The notes under the pieces are model-generated. The model made no database searches. It had not been told where the DNA came from and saw only the letters and a list, made by a program, of their open reading frames with translations. A DNA stretch of 6,768 bases, taken from an uncultured Slackia sp. (GTDB lineage Bacteria; Actinomycetota; Coriobacteriia; Coriobacteriales; Eggerthellaceae). Below are positions 1 through 4,615 of the stretch, piece by piece (the first letter of the stretch is position 1; each line of letters opens with the position of its first letter). The DNA lies in the NCBI GenBank assembly GCA_934646845.1, contig CAKUEV010000099.1:1-6768 (forward strand), read 5' to 3'. Made by a program: the position numbers and the translations under genes.

Positions 1-2
1 AC

Positions 3-49
3 GCAGCAGCGGCACCACGATTTACGCCGCTGCTGCACCACGATTTACG
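3..49. repeat. Short inverted and direct repeat cluster at the left edge
   Basis: Positions 3-13 and 26-36 form a perfect 11-bp inverted repeat (arms GCAGCAGCGGC and GCCGCTGCTGC). A 14-bp direct repeat, CACCACGATTTACG, occurs at 13-26 and again at 36-49, giving a 23-bp period. No T-run follows on either strand, so it does not look like an intrinsic terminator. It may be the end of a longer array lying to the left of the window. Confidence 0.6.
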
Positions 50-96
50 TCGTGCGTGCACATCGGTGTTGAACGTACTAAGGCGCTTAGAGCCGG

Positions 97-490
97 CTCA
101 TAAGGGCGAGAACAAGCCACCCGCGACGACTCTTTCAGTCATCACTCTTGTGCATCCCTCATGACCTGCGGAAATGCAAGATGTTAAAGCCACTGGCTAC
201 GATTCACTTTGCCAAACGGGTGTCGAAGAGGATAGTCGGCTGTTTTGGCGTTCATATCGGACGTTTCAGGGCCTCAAAACCAACCCGTTTTTGTCCCCGG
301 GACAAAAATGAAACTGCGGGCTTGCGGTTTCGAAATAGTTTGCGAATTTGTCCCAGGGTTTGTCCCGAACGCCTACGCGAGGACAAGCGGAGGGATTCGG
401 CGGCAAGGTGGACAAAGCCGACAACCAAACTAGACCCAATTGGAATGGCGCCGCAACAAACGAGCGTGAAAGAGTGGGAATAATCGAACA
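97..490. repeat. Long dispersed repeat, copy A (direct repeat of 4616-5017)
   Basis: This gene-poor stretch is a diverged direct copy of 4616-5017. Shared landmarks occur in the same order: CTCATAAG, AAGCCACC, GACCTGCG, AAGCCACT followed by ATTCACTT, GGACAAAAA, a pair of TTTGTCCC motifs, ATTCGGCGGCA, a CTGGAATG-like block, and GAGTGGGA at the right end. Copy A also holds a near-perfect palindrome at 288-308, TTTTTGTCCC and GGGACAAAAA around one base. Open frames here are short, overlap on several strands and lack good ribosome sites, so I do not call genes. The minus-strand translations of the two copies share a weak pattern (PPN, then VG..DK.WD), which could mean an eroded coding origin or simply nucleotide homology. 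Confidence 0.65.
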
Positions 491-505
491 AGTGTTCGGT
501 ACAAT
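485..505 (+). promoter_or_regulatory. LexA (SOS) box 1 with adjoining -10 element
   Basis: GAACAAGTGTTC at 486-497, flanked by C and G, matches the Bacillus/actinobacterial LexA site CGAACRNRYGTTYC. Two bases later a plus-strand -10 candidate, TACAAT, lies at 500-505, so LexA would sit inside the promoter spacer. No clear -35 is seen. Any transcript would run rightward into the hairpin at 522-553 and antisense to the yjdF remnant. The same box and the same 2-base spacing recur at 2566-2586. Confidence 0.6.
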
Positions 506-521
506 ATTATAGTCCCAGATA

Positions 522-553
522 GCGGGCACGGTTTCAATAGAGGCCGCGCCCGC
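522..553. repeat. Conserved hairpin beside the yjdF 3' end, copy 1
   Basis: Arms GCGGGCACGG (522-531) and CCGCGCCCGC (544-553) pair except for one A/C position. The inner TTTC-AATA-GAGG extends the stem with G-T wobbles to a four-base loop. Equivalent hairpins lie at 2603-2634 and 6211-6242, in each case 27 bases before the stop codon of a yjdF tail as read on the plus strand. No T-run follows on either strand, so it is not a standard intrinsic terminator. Confidence 0.6.
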
Positions 554-579
554 TGCCGTATAAGGGATGATGCCCCTGA

Positions 580-632
580 TCAATGCCCGCGATGCTTCTG
601 CTTGCGATTCAGCTTCCGCTGCTCGAAGCACG
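580..632 (-). pseudogene. yjdF: yjdF (DUF2992) 3'-end remnant
   Basis: Read on the minus strand, this encodes only CFEQRKLNRKQKHRGH and a TGA stop. It matches the basic C-terminal tail of the two complete yjdF genes at 2660-3079 and 6269-6688, which end FEQRKLKRKQKHRGH. Upstream of about 632 the similarity stops abruptly, and the DUF3800 gene lies about 60 bases further on. The 5' nine-tenths of the gene, its riboswitch and its promoter are missing. I read it as what was left when a yjdF gene was replaced by the DUF3800/HTH segment. Confidence 0.75.
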
Positions 633-691
633 TCGCCCGGGGTTTCTTACCGGAAGAGAGGTGACCGTTCCTTGTGAAACTGCGAGACCGG

Positions 692-1366
692 CTATATCCG
701 CTTGCTGCGGGCTTGCTTGAGCCAGTTTCTCTTGAAAGAGCCGATACCGCCGAAGAATTTGTTGTACGTCTCGCCATCCTCCTTGGCCTCGTACTTGACC
801 AAAGCGAGCTCGATGGTGCAGAGATAATCCGCCACTTGCTCGAGGCGGTAATCGGTCATCGAGGTCTTGCGTCGACGGACGACCCCCTTTGAAAGGACCT
901 TGCCCACGGAGCGGTCGAGCGCCTGCTTGACGATGTCCTGGCCGTTGTCGTAATAGACCTTCACATCGTCGAAGGATTGGAAGAAGTCCAGGTGGTCAAC
1001 CATGGCGGAGGAGATATCGCGCCCCATGCGCTCCATTAGCCTTGTCGGGTCTTCGAACTGGCTGCGGCGGTAGACGAACGTGATATAGGAGATGGGAAGC
1101 TTGCGGACGAACGAGGAGAAGTAGGCGAGCATGGCCTTACGCTGCTCGATGCCAAGAAACTCATAATCCTTGTGCCCGTTCATGAGAGGCTCGGAGTGGA
1201 ACGAGATGTTAGGGAGATCTGCCCTGGCAAGCTTGGCCTCGTAGCCCGTGACCGCCTCGGCAATGCTGTCCGCCTGGTCGTGAAAGACGAGCGTGAGCAG
1301 ATAGTAGCGAGCCTTGCCGCCGCGGTCGCCGCTCTCGTCGACGAAGATGCTGAGCTCCTTGGCCAA
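692..1366 (-). CDS. DUF3800 family protein, putative RNase H-like defence-associated protein
   Basis: The 224-residue protein shows the DUF3800 N-terminal signature FVDESGD at residues 8-14, followed by a hydrophobic strand (YYLLTLVFHD, 21-30). Further family-like positions are FHSEP (56-60), the acidic VYYDNGQ around D140, and QVAD ending at D180. These acidic residues fit the idea that the family has an RNase H-like nuclease fold, which is inference rather than shown here. Length is normal for the family. The start is TTG at 1366, with AGGAG six bases upstream; no ATG fits better. DUF3800 genes are common in defence islands, and conserved structured RNAs (the DUF3800 RNA motifs) have been described beside them. 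Here a two-hairpin RNA with its own promoter sits immediately upstream at 1388-1444. Substrate and function are unknown. Confidence 0.85.
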   Translation of the reverse strand: MAKELSIFVDESGDRGGKARYYLLTLVFHDQADSIAEAVTGYEAKLARADLPNISFHSEPLMNGHKDYEFLGIEQRKAMLAYFSSFVRKLPISYITFVYRRSQFEDPTRLMERMGRDISSAMVDHLDFFQSFDDVKVYYDNGQDIVKQALDRSVGKVLSKGVVRRRKTSMTDYRLEQVADYLCTIELALVKYEAKEDGETYNKFFGGIGSFKRNWLKQARSKRI

Positions 1367-1387
1367 TGGGGTCTCCTAATGGAATGG

Positions 1388-1444
1388 ATAAAAAAATAGC
1401 CGGGGGACTCCCCCGGCACTTGGAGGTAGCTCAATAAGCCACCA
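1388..1444 (-). ncRNA. Two-hairpin RNA ending in an intrinsic terminator, upstream of DUF3800
   Basis: Read on the minus strand, hairpin 1 has arms GGTGGCT (1437-1443) and AGCTACC (1425-1431) with a five-base loop. Hairpin 2 has perfect 8-bp arms GCCGGGGG (1410-1417) and CCCCCGGC (1399-1406), followed by TATTTTTTT (1390-1398), a strong intrinsic terminator. With the promoter at 1450-1478 the predicted RNA is about 55 nt. It ends about 22 bases before the TTG start of DUF3800. It could be an independent small RNA, an attenuated leader, or just the terminator of the HTH gene preceded by a chance hairpin. The proximity to DUF3800 favours a family-associated RNA. Confidence 0.6.
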
Positions 1445-1449
1445 ATAAC

Positions 1450-1478
1450 CTTATAGCATGCGCTGGCGGTGAATGCAA
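1450..1478 (-). promoter_or_regulatory. Extended -10 promoter for the RNA upstream of DUF3800
   Basis: The minus strand has an extended -10 element, TGC-TATAAG (-10 at 1450-1455), with a weak -35, TTGCAT (1473-1478), at 17-bp spacing. It overlaps the last codons and stop of the HTH gene. Predicted start is about 1443, at the foot of hairpin 1. Confidence 0.5.
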
Positions 1479-1921
1479 GAGGAGAGCGGGTCGTCGGGGT
1501 CCTTGGCGAGCCGGTACATGGCGTCGCGGCTGATGCGCAGCATCGCGCACGCCTCGTTGGCGCCGAATATCGAGCTGGTCGATGCTATGAGCCTCACCTG
1601 GCTCCTGCTAATGCTCTTGGTCATGGTCGCCCTCGAGCTCCTTTTGTCTCGAGGCTCCCTCGCGTGCCCGGCCGCGGGCGGCTCCTGGGGCTGTCGCCGC
1701 CGTGATTTCCTGCCGCTCCTCGACTCGATGTAGGCGTCCACTGACGCCCTCGACACCAGGAGCTTCCTGCCGAGCCTGTACGAGTCGATCTCTCCCGACC
1801 AGATGAGGTCGTATGCCTTGTTTCGGCTCGCCCTCATGTACTCCTGCATCTCGATCACCGTCATCCACTCGTCGCGGCCCTGGTTGTCCTCGGGCGCGGC
1901 GCATTCGGCTGTGCGTGCCAT
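1451..1921 (-). CDS. Excisionase-family helix-turn-helix protein, second HTH truncated
   Basis: The start is ATG at 1921, with GGAGG five bases upstream, giving 156 residues; an in-frame ATG at 1948 lacks such a site. Residues ~20-70 form a MerR/excisionase-like HTH: WMTVIEMQEYMRASRNKAYD, then a wing with SYRLGRKLLVSRASVDAYI. A basic linker rich in R, K and S follows. A second HTH-like segment then appears, FGANEACAMLRISRDAMYRL, followed by KDPDDPL. That second unit stops where a wing (something like FRIGRQRR) would be expected, ending in HRQRML. Such proteins act as recombination directionality factors or small regulators of mobile elements. No integrase is in the window. The terminator at 1388-1417 would end its transcript. 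Confidence 0.75.
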   Translation of the reverse strand: MARTAECAAPEDNQGRDEWMTVIEMQEYMRASRNKAYDLIWSGEIDSYRLGRKLLVSRASVDAYIESRSGRKSRRRQPQEPPAAGHAREPRDKRSSRATMTKSISRSQVRLIASTSSIFGANEACAMLRISRDAMYRLAKDPDDPLSSCIHRQRML

Positions 1922-2098
1922 GGTTCCTCCAATCTTCCCGTGCGGCACCGTGCGGGCACGCCGCGCGGCACAGTGTCCCTTTTCGTCTGCGCGACGATTG
2001 AACCGCCTGATGGCGATCGGCGCGCAGGACGGAAGCGGAGACGGGTCGAGGTGGGTCGAGCTGGTCGGGCCTCCACGAAACGGCCATGAGCCGTACGC

Positions 2099-2115
2099 CT
2101 TAGCTCGCAGCTAAG
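2099..2115. repeat. Palindrome upstream of the HTH gene
   Basis: Perfect 7-bp arms, CTTAGCT and AGCTAAG, flank CGC. It lies just past the terminator at 2121-2150. It could be an operator or a transcript-end structure. The rest of 1922-2098 shows no promoter I would defend and no gene. Confidence 0.4.
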
Positions 2116-2120
2116 TCCCT

Positions 2121-2150
2121 GAAAAGTAAAAGGCGCCCATGCGGGCGCCT
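2121..2150 (-). terminator. Intrinsic terminator, minus strand
   Basis: Perfect 8-bp arms AGGCGCCC and GGGCGCCT enclose a four-base loop (2131-2150). The minus-strand product then runs TTTACTTTTC (2121-2130). A related copy lies at 3318-3347. No convincing gene lies immediately upstream of it, so what it terminates is unclear. Confidence 0.65.
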
Positions 2151-2565
2151 GCCTAGTAGCTGGAGTTGTTCGGTTGTGGTCGGAATGCTCGTCTTTCGCG
2201 GTGCTGTCGTCCGGGGTCCGGCATCTGTCGTTCGCCTCTTCTGTCGTGTTTGATGTTGCGTGTTCTGCGAGCGACCTTGCGCGGGCCTGCCGGCCCGTTG
2301 CCCCAGGTGCACCCGGATAAATGGTACCCATCCGTTGGAACATGGACATCGCGGGAGGGCTGTTTGGGCAAGCTAGGATGGATGAGCGGCGGGGTTCTAA
2401 ATGCAATAATTCGAGCTAAAGGGCCTTGTACTCTCTTTTGTAAAACGCGAGGGTGCAATAAACTCGACGATCCCCCTGAACCTTTTCTGAACGAATCAGC
2501 TCTTAGGCGGTATGACGCGACACGCATCGGTAGTGCTCGGACTGGGTTAGTCATCGAGTGGGTAT
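2151..2565. other. About 415 bp without a supported gene
   Basis: One minus-strand frame is open from 2572 to 2153. It has mixed, not GC-rich, third positions, a poor ribosome site and no recognisable domain. Its basic C-terminal end (RPQPNNSSY, stop at 2153) directly precedes the terminator at 2121-2150, so a remnant of a real gene cannot be excluded. A short hairpin, CGGGCC-TGCC-GGCCCG, lies at 2282-2297. The final GAGTGGG (2556-2562) matches the right end of the long repeats A and A'. I see nothing else. Confidence 0.4.
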
Positions 2566-2586
2566 AGAACATACGTTCTGTATAAC
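2566..2586 (+). promoter_or_regulatory. LexA (SOS) box 2 with adjoining -10 element
   Basis: GAACATACGTTC (2567-2578) fits the GAAC-RNRY-GTTC core of the Gram-positive LexA site. Two bases later the plus strand has TATAAC (2581-2586), a fair -10 that is also half of the 12-bp palindrome TATAACGTTATA (2581-2592). Layout and spacing copy box 1 at 485-505. The -35 is weak. No coding sequence on the plus strand obviously benefits; the downstream RNA would begin with the hairpin at 2603-2634. Confidence 0.6.
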
Positions 2587-2602
2587 GTTATAGCACCAGG
2601 TG

Positions 2603-2634
2603 GCAGGCGTAGTTTCAATCGAAGCTACGCCTGC
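2603..2634. repeat. Conserved hairpin beside the yjdF 3' end, copy 2
   Basis: The perfect 10-bp arms GCAGGCGTAG and CTACGCCTGC are extended inward by TTTC-AATC-GAAG, giving about 14 bp with a four-base loop. Compared with copy 1, stem bases have changed on both arms (GGGC to AGGC with GCCC to GCCT; ACGG to GTAG with CCGC to CTAC) while pairing is kept or improved. This suggests selection on the folded form. Confidence 0.65.
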
Positions 2635-2659
2635 TGCTATATATGGGTTGATGGTGGTA

Positions 2660-3079
2660 TCAATGACCGCGATGCTTCTGTTTGCGCTTCAGTTTTCGCT
2701 GCTCGAAGCGCGCCTCCGCCTCATCCGCGCGACGCTGGCTTCTTGCTTGAGCCGACTCCCGTTTCATCGTCTCCCGCTGATTCGCGAGCGCCTGCTGCGC
2801 CTTGGTGCTCATCGCCGGCTGCTTGAGGGCTTTCGCTGCCTTGCGAGCGCGTCGCTTGGGGTTCTTCGCGGGCTTGCTCGCCTCGGTCGAATCGTGACCG
2901 AAGAACGAGAGCTTCGCCCATTTGTTGACAACGAATCGCAGGATCTCCTCATTGGACGGTTCTGCGCCGAAGACGATGCGGGCGGCGCCGTATCTGCCGT
3001 CCTCGACATGCTCCGCCAGCCCGACCCAAAATTGGCCGTCGTGATATACGGTCAGGGTGGACGACACGCTGATCTGCAT
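2660..3079 (-). CDS. yjdF: YjdF family protein (DUF2992)
   Basis: The 139-residue protein has the typical DUF2992 N-terminus: VYHDGQFWVGLAEHVEDGRY at residues 11-30, then FGAEPSNEEILRFVV. A long Lys/Arg/Gln/Ala-rich, probably helical segment follows, ending in KRKQKHRGH, the usual YjdF terminus. The start is ATG at 3079, with AAAGGAGGAA eight bases upstream; the frame is open further up, but that part is the riboswitch leader. The biochemical role of YjdF is not established. In other bacteria its gene is controlled by a riboswitch for azaaromatic compounds, implying a part in handling such toxic molecules. The leader at 3095-3200 carries the corresponding RNA. It is about 86% identical to the second copy at 6269-6688. 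Confidence 0.9.
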   Translation of the reverse strand: MQISVSSTLTVYHDGQFWVGLAEHVEDGRYGAARIVFGAEPSNEEILRFVVNKWAKLSFFGHDSTEASKPAKNPKRRARKAAKALKQPAMSTKAQQALANQRETMKRESAQARSQRRADEAEARFEQRKLKRKQKHRGH

Positions 3080-3113
3080 GGCTGGTTCCTCCTTTATGTA
3101 GATGACCATGCAG
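3074..3113 (-). promoter_or_regulatory. Start-codon hairpin and anti-Shine-Dalgarno option for yjdF
   Basis: On the minus strand CTGCATGG (3106-3113) is perfectly complementary to CCATGCAG (3074-3081), which contains the ATG start codon. The ribosome site AAGGAGG (3088-3094) lies in the loop. Separately, CCTCCTT (3127-3133), at the end of the aptamer, is a perfect complement of AAGGAGG. The two alternatives suggest translational control by the riboswitch. Confidence 0.6.
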
Positions 3114-3200
3114 AGAAGGGACAACCAAGGAGGCAGGTTACTGATGCGGACTCCCGCACGCCCACGACTACCCGACGGGGACTGTGTTTTCATCTCTGGT
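3095..3200 (-). ncRNA. yjdF riboswitch leader
   Basis: Upstream of yjdF the minus strand carries blocks that I recognise as characteristic of the yjdF motif: CCCGTCGGGTAGT (around 3168-3180), a hairpin TGCGG-GAGT-CCGCA (3145-3158), then AGTAACCTGCC (3132-3142). The class binds azaaromatic compounds and usually controls translation. The aptamer ends in the anti-Shine-Dalgarno stretch at 3127-3133. Position, conserved blocks and the downstream gene agree. The exact fold was not computed. Confidence 0.8.
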
Positions 3201-3206
3201 GCCCGC

Positions 3207-3236
3207 ATTGTAGCATGCGCGGATCTACGATGTTGA
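3207..3236 (-). promoter_or_regulatory. Promoter of the yjdF riboswitch transcript
   Basis: Minus strand: extended -10 TGC-TACAAT (-10 at 3207-3212) and a weak -35, TCAACA (3231-3236), with an 18-bp spacer. Predicted start is near 3200, giving a leader of about 120 nt. Confidence 0.6.
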
Positions 3237-3317
3237 TTGCCGGCGCCTAGACGTAGGAGATGAAGGCGGTTCGATCTAGGTCAAGCCGGTCGCTCGTTCA
3301 TGAAGCGGCCGATTCCC

Positions 3318-3347
3318 TGAAAATAAAAGGCGCCCATGAGGACACCT
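3318..3347 (-). terminator. Intrinsic terminator, paralogue of 2121-2150
   Basis: The minus-strand RNA has arms AGGTGTCC (3340-3347) and GGGCGCCT (3328-3335), with two G-U wobbles, a four-base loop and then TTTTATTTTC. The flanking CCCTGAAAA(G)TAAAAGGCGCCCATG is shared with 2115-2141. The wobbles pair only in minus-strand RNA (the plus strand would have C-A mismatches), which fixes the orientation. Confidence 0.6.
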
Positions 3348-3387
3348 GCAGGCTATCTTCGAACTACTTGGTTTGGGGCAGACAGAG

Positions 3388-3447
3388 AAAAAAATAGGGC
3401 AGAATCGCTCTCACGATCCCGCCCCGCAAACCCGAGGGTTTCTAACT
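3388..3447 (-). ncRNA. AbiF-associated small RNA, unit 1
   Basis: The predicted ~60 nt RNA has hairpin 1, AAACCC-TC-GGGTTT (3428-3441), a three-base linker, and hairpin 2 with 11-bp arms GGGCGGGATCG (3414-3424) and CGATTCTGCCC (3397-3407) around TGAGAG. It ends in TATTTTTTT. It has its own promoter at 3454-3481. Unit 2 at 3521-3582 has the same order, arm lengths and six-base terminal loop with a partly different sequence. It contains no open frame. The neighbouring gene is an AbiF/AbiD-type HEPN protein, a family known to occur with structured RNAs. Confidence 0.7.
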
Positions 3448-3453
3448 GGCTCC

Positions 3454-3481
3454 ATTATTCCGGGCTTCTCAGTTCTGTCAT
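3454..3481 (-). promoter_or_regulatory. Promoter of small RNA unit 1
   Basis: Minus strand: -35 ATGACA (3476-3481), 16-bp spacer, -10 AATAAT (3454-3459). Each hexamer matches five of six consensus bases. Predicted start is near 3447. The sequence ATGACAGAA resembles TTGACAGAA in the unit 2 promoter. Confidence 0.65.
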
Positions 3482-3520
3482 TGACCCAGGTATCACCCGT
3501 CTCCTATAGCGAGTGAATAT

Positions 3521-3582
3521 AAAAATAGGGCAGAGTCGCTTGCGCAAGTCCGCCCCTAAAACCGTGAAGGTTTTGCTATCTG
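3521..3582 (-). ncRNA. AbiF-associated small RNA, unit 2
   Basis: Hairpin 1 is AAAACC-TTCAC-GGTTTT (3558-3574). Hairpin 2 has arms GGGCGGACTTG (3545-3555) and CGACTCTGCCC (3528-3538) around CGCAAG, with one C-C mismatch. It ends in TATTTTTA. The inner CTTGCGCAAG can form an alternative short helix. The RNA begins within a few bases of the abi stop codon, so it could also be the gene's terminator region, but its promoter argues for a separate transcript. Confidence 0.7.
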
Positions 3583-3586
3583 CAGG

Positions 3587-4549
3587 CTATTCTACCAACC
3601 CGAGCGATTCTGTCAACCTGCGAAGGAACTCGAGCGCGGAGCGAGCTGCGGCGTCGGGCCCCTTGTCGGGCAGCGCCTCGGTTTCGCCGTCGGCCCTGGC
3701 GAACATCTCGGCGAGCTCGGATGCGGCGCGCGAGCGCGAGGAGCCCTCGGGTACCAAGCCGGAGTGCGCCACGAGCACGGTCGCGACCTCCTGCATGGCC
3801 GTATTCCCCATCCACTTCCTCCTGGTCGCCTTGGGAATTCCCACGGCGGCGACCCTTCGGGAGACGCCGCTGGACGCCGAACCCCGGGCGGCGCCCCTCT
3901 CGGCGAAGCAGTTGATCAGGCACGAGCCGTGCGCGGCGCAGTTGCGGACGGACTTCACGCGCTTGAGGTCGTAGTGGGAGGCCTCGAGGCGCCTGTCGCC
4001 CCATCGCCTGGCGCAGAAGCGCACGAAGTCGATGAGGGTGCCGAACGAGGTGAGCTCAAGGAAGGCCCAGGCAGGCATGTCGCCGGAGTACTTCGCGTAG
4101 AGGCTCGAGCTGTAGGGGCTGCGGCCGCTCATCTTGAGCTCGCGCAGGCGGTACTCCCTGTTTGCAGTGGTAAGCGATGCCATGTAGTCGGCCACGATGG
4201 CGTAGCCGTCCTCTCCACGGTCCTCCATCTCGCGAAGCAGTGTCACCTTCTGGAAATGCTCGATGTCGAGCGTCATGCCGAGCAGGGCGTGGCGCAGCTC
4301 CTGGTCGAGCGCCGCGAGCAGGCGCAGCTGGCCGAAGTCGAGGTCTACGTAGCGGCCGTCGCGCGGGCCTCCCTCGTATTTCGAGAAGAGTTTGCGGTAG
4401 GATGCGAGCTTGAAGAAGTTGCACTTGTCGCGCAGGTAGTCCGCGGCCTCTTCCTCGGAACACAGCTCGAAGGCTACGCCCTTCTGCTTGAGGTGCTCTA
4501 TCTGCTGCTCGATCGTGAGGATCGGCTTCCTATCGTGGGGTTCGGCCAT
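3587..4549 (-). CDS. Abi family (AbiF/AbiD-like, Abi_2) HEPN protein
   Basis: The 320-residue protein is a typical Abi_2 member. It has an N-terminal LTIEQQIEHLKQKGVAFEL (11-29), a YLRDKCNFFKLASYRKLF segment (38-55), LDIEHFQKV (94-102) and WAFLELTSFGTLIDF (161-175). The HEPN ribonuclease motif R-x4-H follows at R202-H207 (RNCAAH). After about residue 220 there is a ~100-residue tail rich in Ala, Arg and Glu with no domain I recognise. The family gives abortive infection, and HEPN members usually cut RNA; relatives of AbiF are proposed ancestors of Cas13. The start is ATG at 4549, with AGGAG seven bases upstream. Its last codons contain the promoter of small RNA unit 2. Cytosolic; no signal peptide or membrane segment. 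Confidence 0.88.
   Translation of the reverse strand: MAEPHDRKPILTIEQQIEHLKQKGVAFELCSEEEAADYLRDKCNFFKLASYRKLFSKYEGGPRDGRYVDLDFGQLRLLAALDQELRHALLGMTLDIEHFQKVTLLREMEDRGEDGYAIVADYMASLTTANREYRLRELKMSGRSPYSSSLYAKYSGDMPAWAFLELTSFGTLIDFVRFCARRWGDRRLEASHYDLKRVKSVRNCAAHGSCLINCFAERGAARGSASSGVSRRVAAVGIPKATRRKWMGNTAMQEVATVLVAHSGLVPEGSSRSRAASELAEMFARADGETEALPDKGPDAAARSALEFLRRLTESLGLVE
3589..3616 (-). promoter_or_regulatory. Promoter of small RNA unit 2, inside the abi 3' end
   Basis: Minus strand: perfect -35 TTGACA (3611-3616), 16-bp spacer, and extended -10 TGG-TAGAAT (3589-3594). The -10 lies in the final sense codons of abi and touches its TAG stop. This is the strongest promoter match in the window. 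Predicted start is about 3582. Confidence 0.75.
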
Positions 4550-4581
4550 GCTCGGTCTCCTGTCATTGATTTGAGAATCCT

Positions 4582-4590
4582 ATTCTACCA
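4582..4590 (-). promoter_or_regulatory. Extended -10 promoter of the AbiF-like gene
   Basis: Minus strand TGG-TAGAAT (-10 at 4582-4587), followed by AGGATT. There is no good -35. The same TGGTAGAATAG occurs at the promoter of small RNA unit 2. Predicted start is near 4575, leaving a short leader of about 25 nt before the ATG at 4549. Confidence 0.5.
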
Positions 4591-4615
4591 GCATGTTTGC
4601 CCTGAATCCTGAAGG

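Noticed and set aside
2153..2572. 139-codon minus-strand frame just upstream of the terminator
   Set aside because: Codon use is not GC-rich at third positions over its first half, there is no good ribosome site and no domain. Kept only as a possible remnant in the description of that stretch.
531..2621. GTTTCAAT motifs resembling the end of some CRISPR repeats
   Set aside because: They lie at the tip of an isolated hairpin repeated only beside yjdF tails, with no array or spacers.
3080..3208. N-terminal extension of yjdF to an upstream ATG
   Set aside because: The extra 43 codons are the riboswitch and ribosome-site region; the start at 3079 has a strong AAAGGAGGAA and matches the family length.
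2600..3250. Plus-strand open frame (216 codons) antisense to yjdF
   Set aside because: It covers the yjdF gene, riboswitch and hairpin on the other strand and resembles no known protein; the minus-strand frame is a clear DUF2992 protein.
3388..3582. CRISPR array or type III toxin-antitoxin (ToxIN/AbiQ) repeat RNA
   Set aside because: There are only two units, each with its own promoter and terminator, with no identical repeats and spacers, and the adjacent protein is Abi_2/HEPN rather than ToxN-like.
3764..4612. Long plus-strand open frame (282 codons) antisense to the AbiF-like gene
   Set aside because: It is a shadow of the GC-rich minus-strand gene: no ribosome site, no recognisable domain, and the minus-strand frame has clear Abi_2 motifs.
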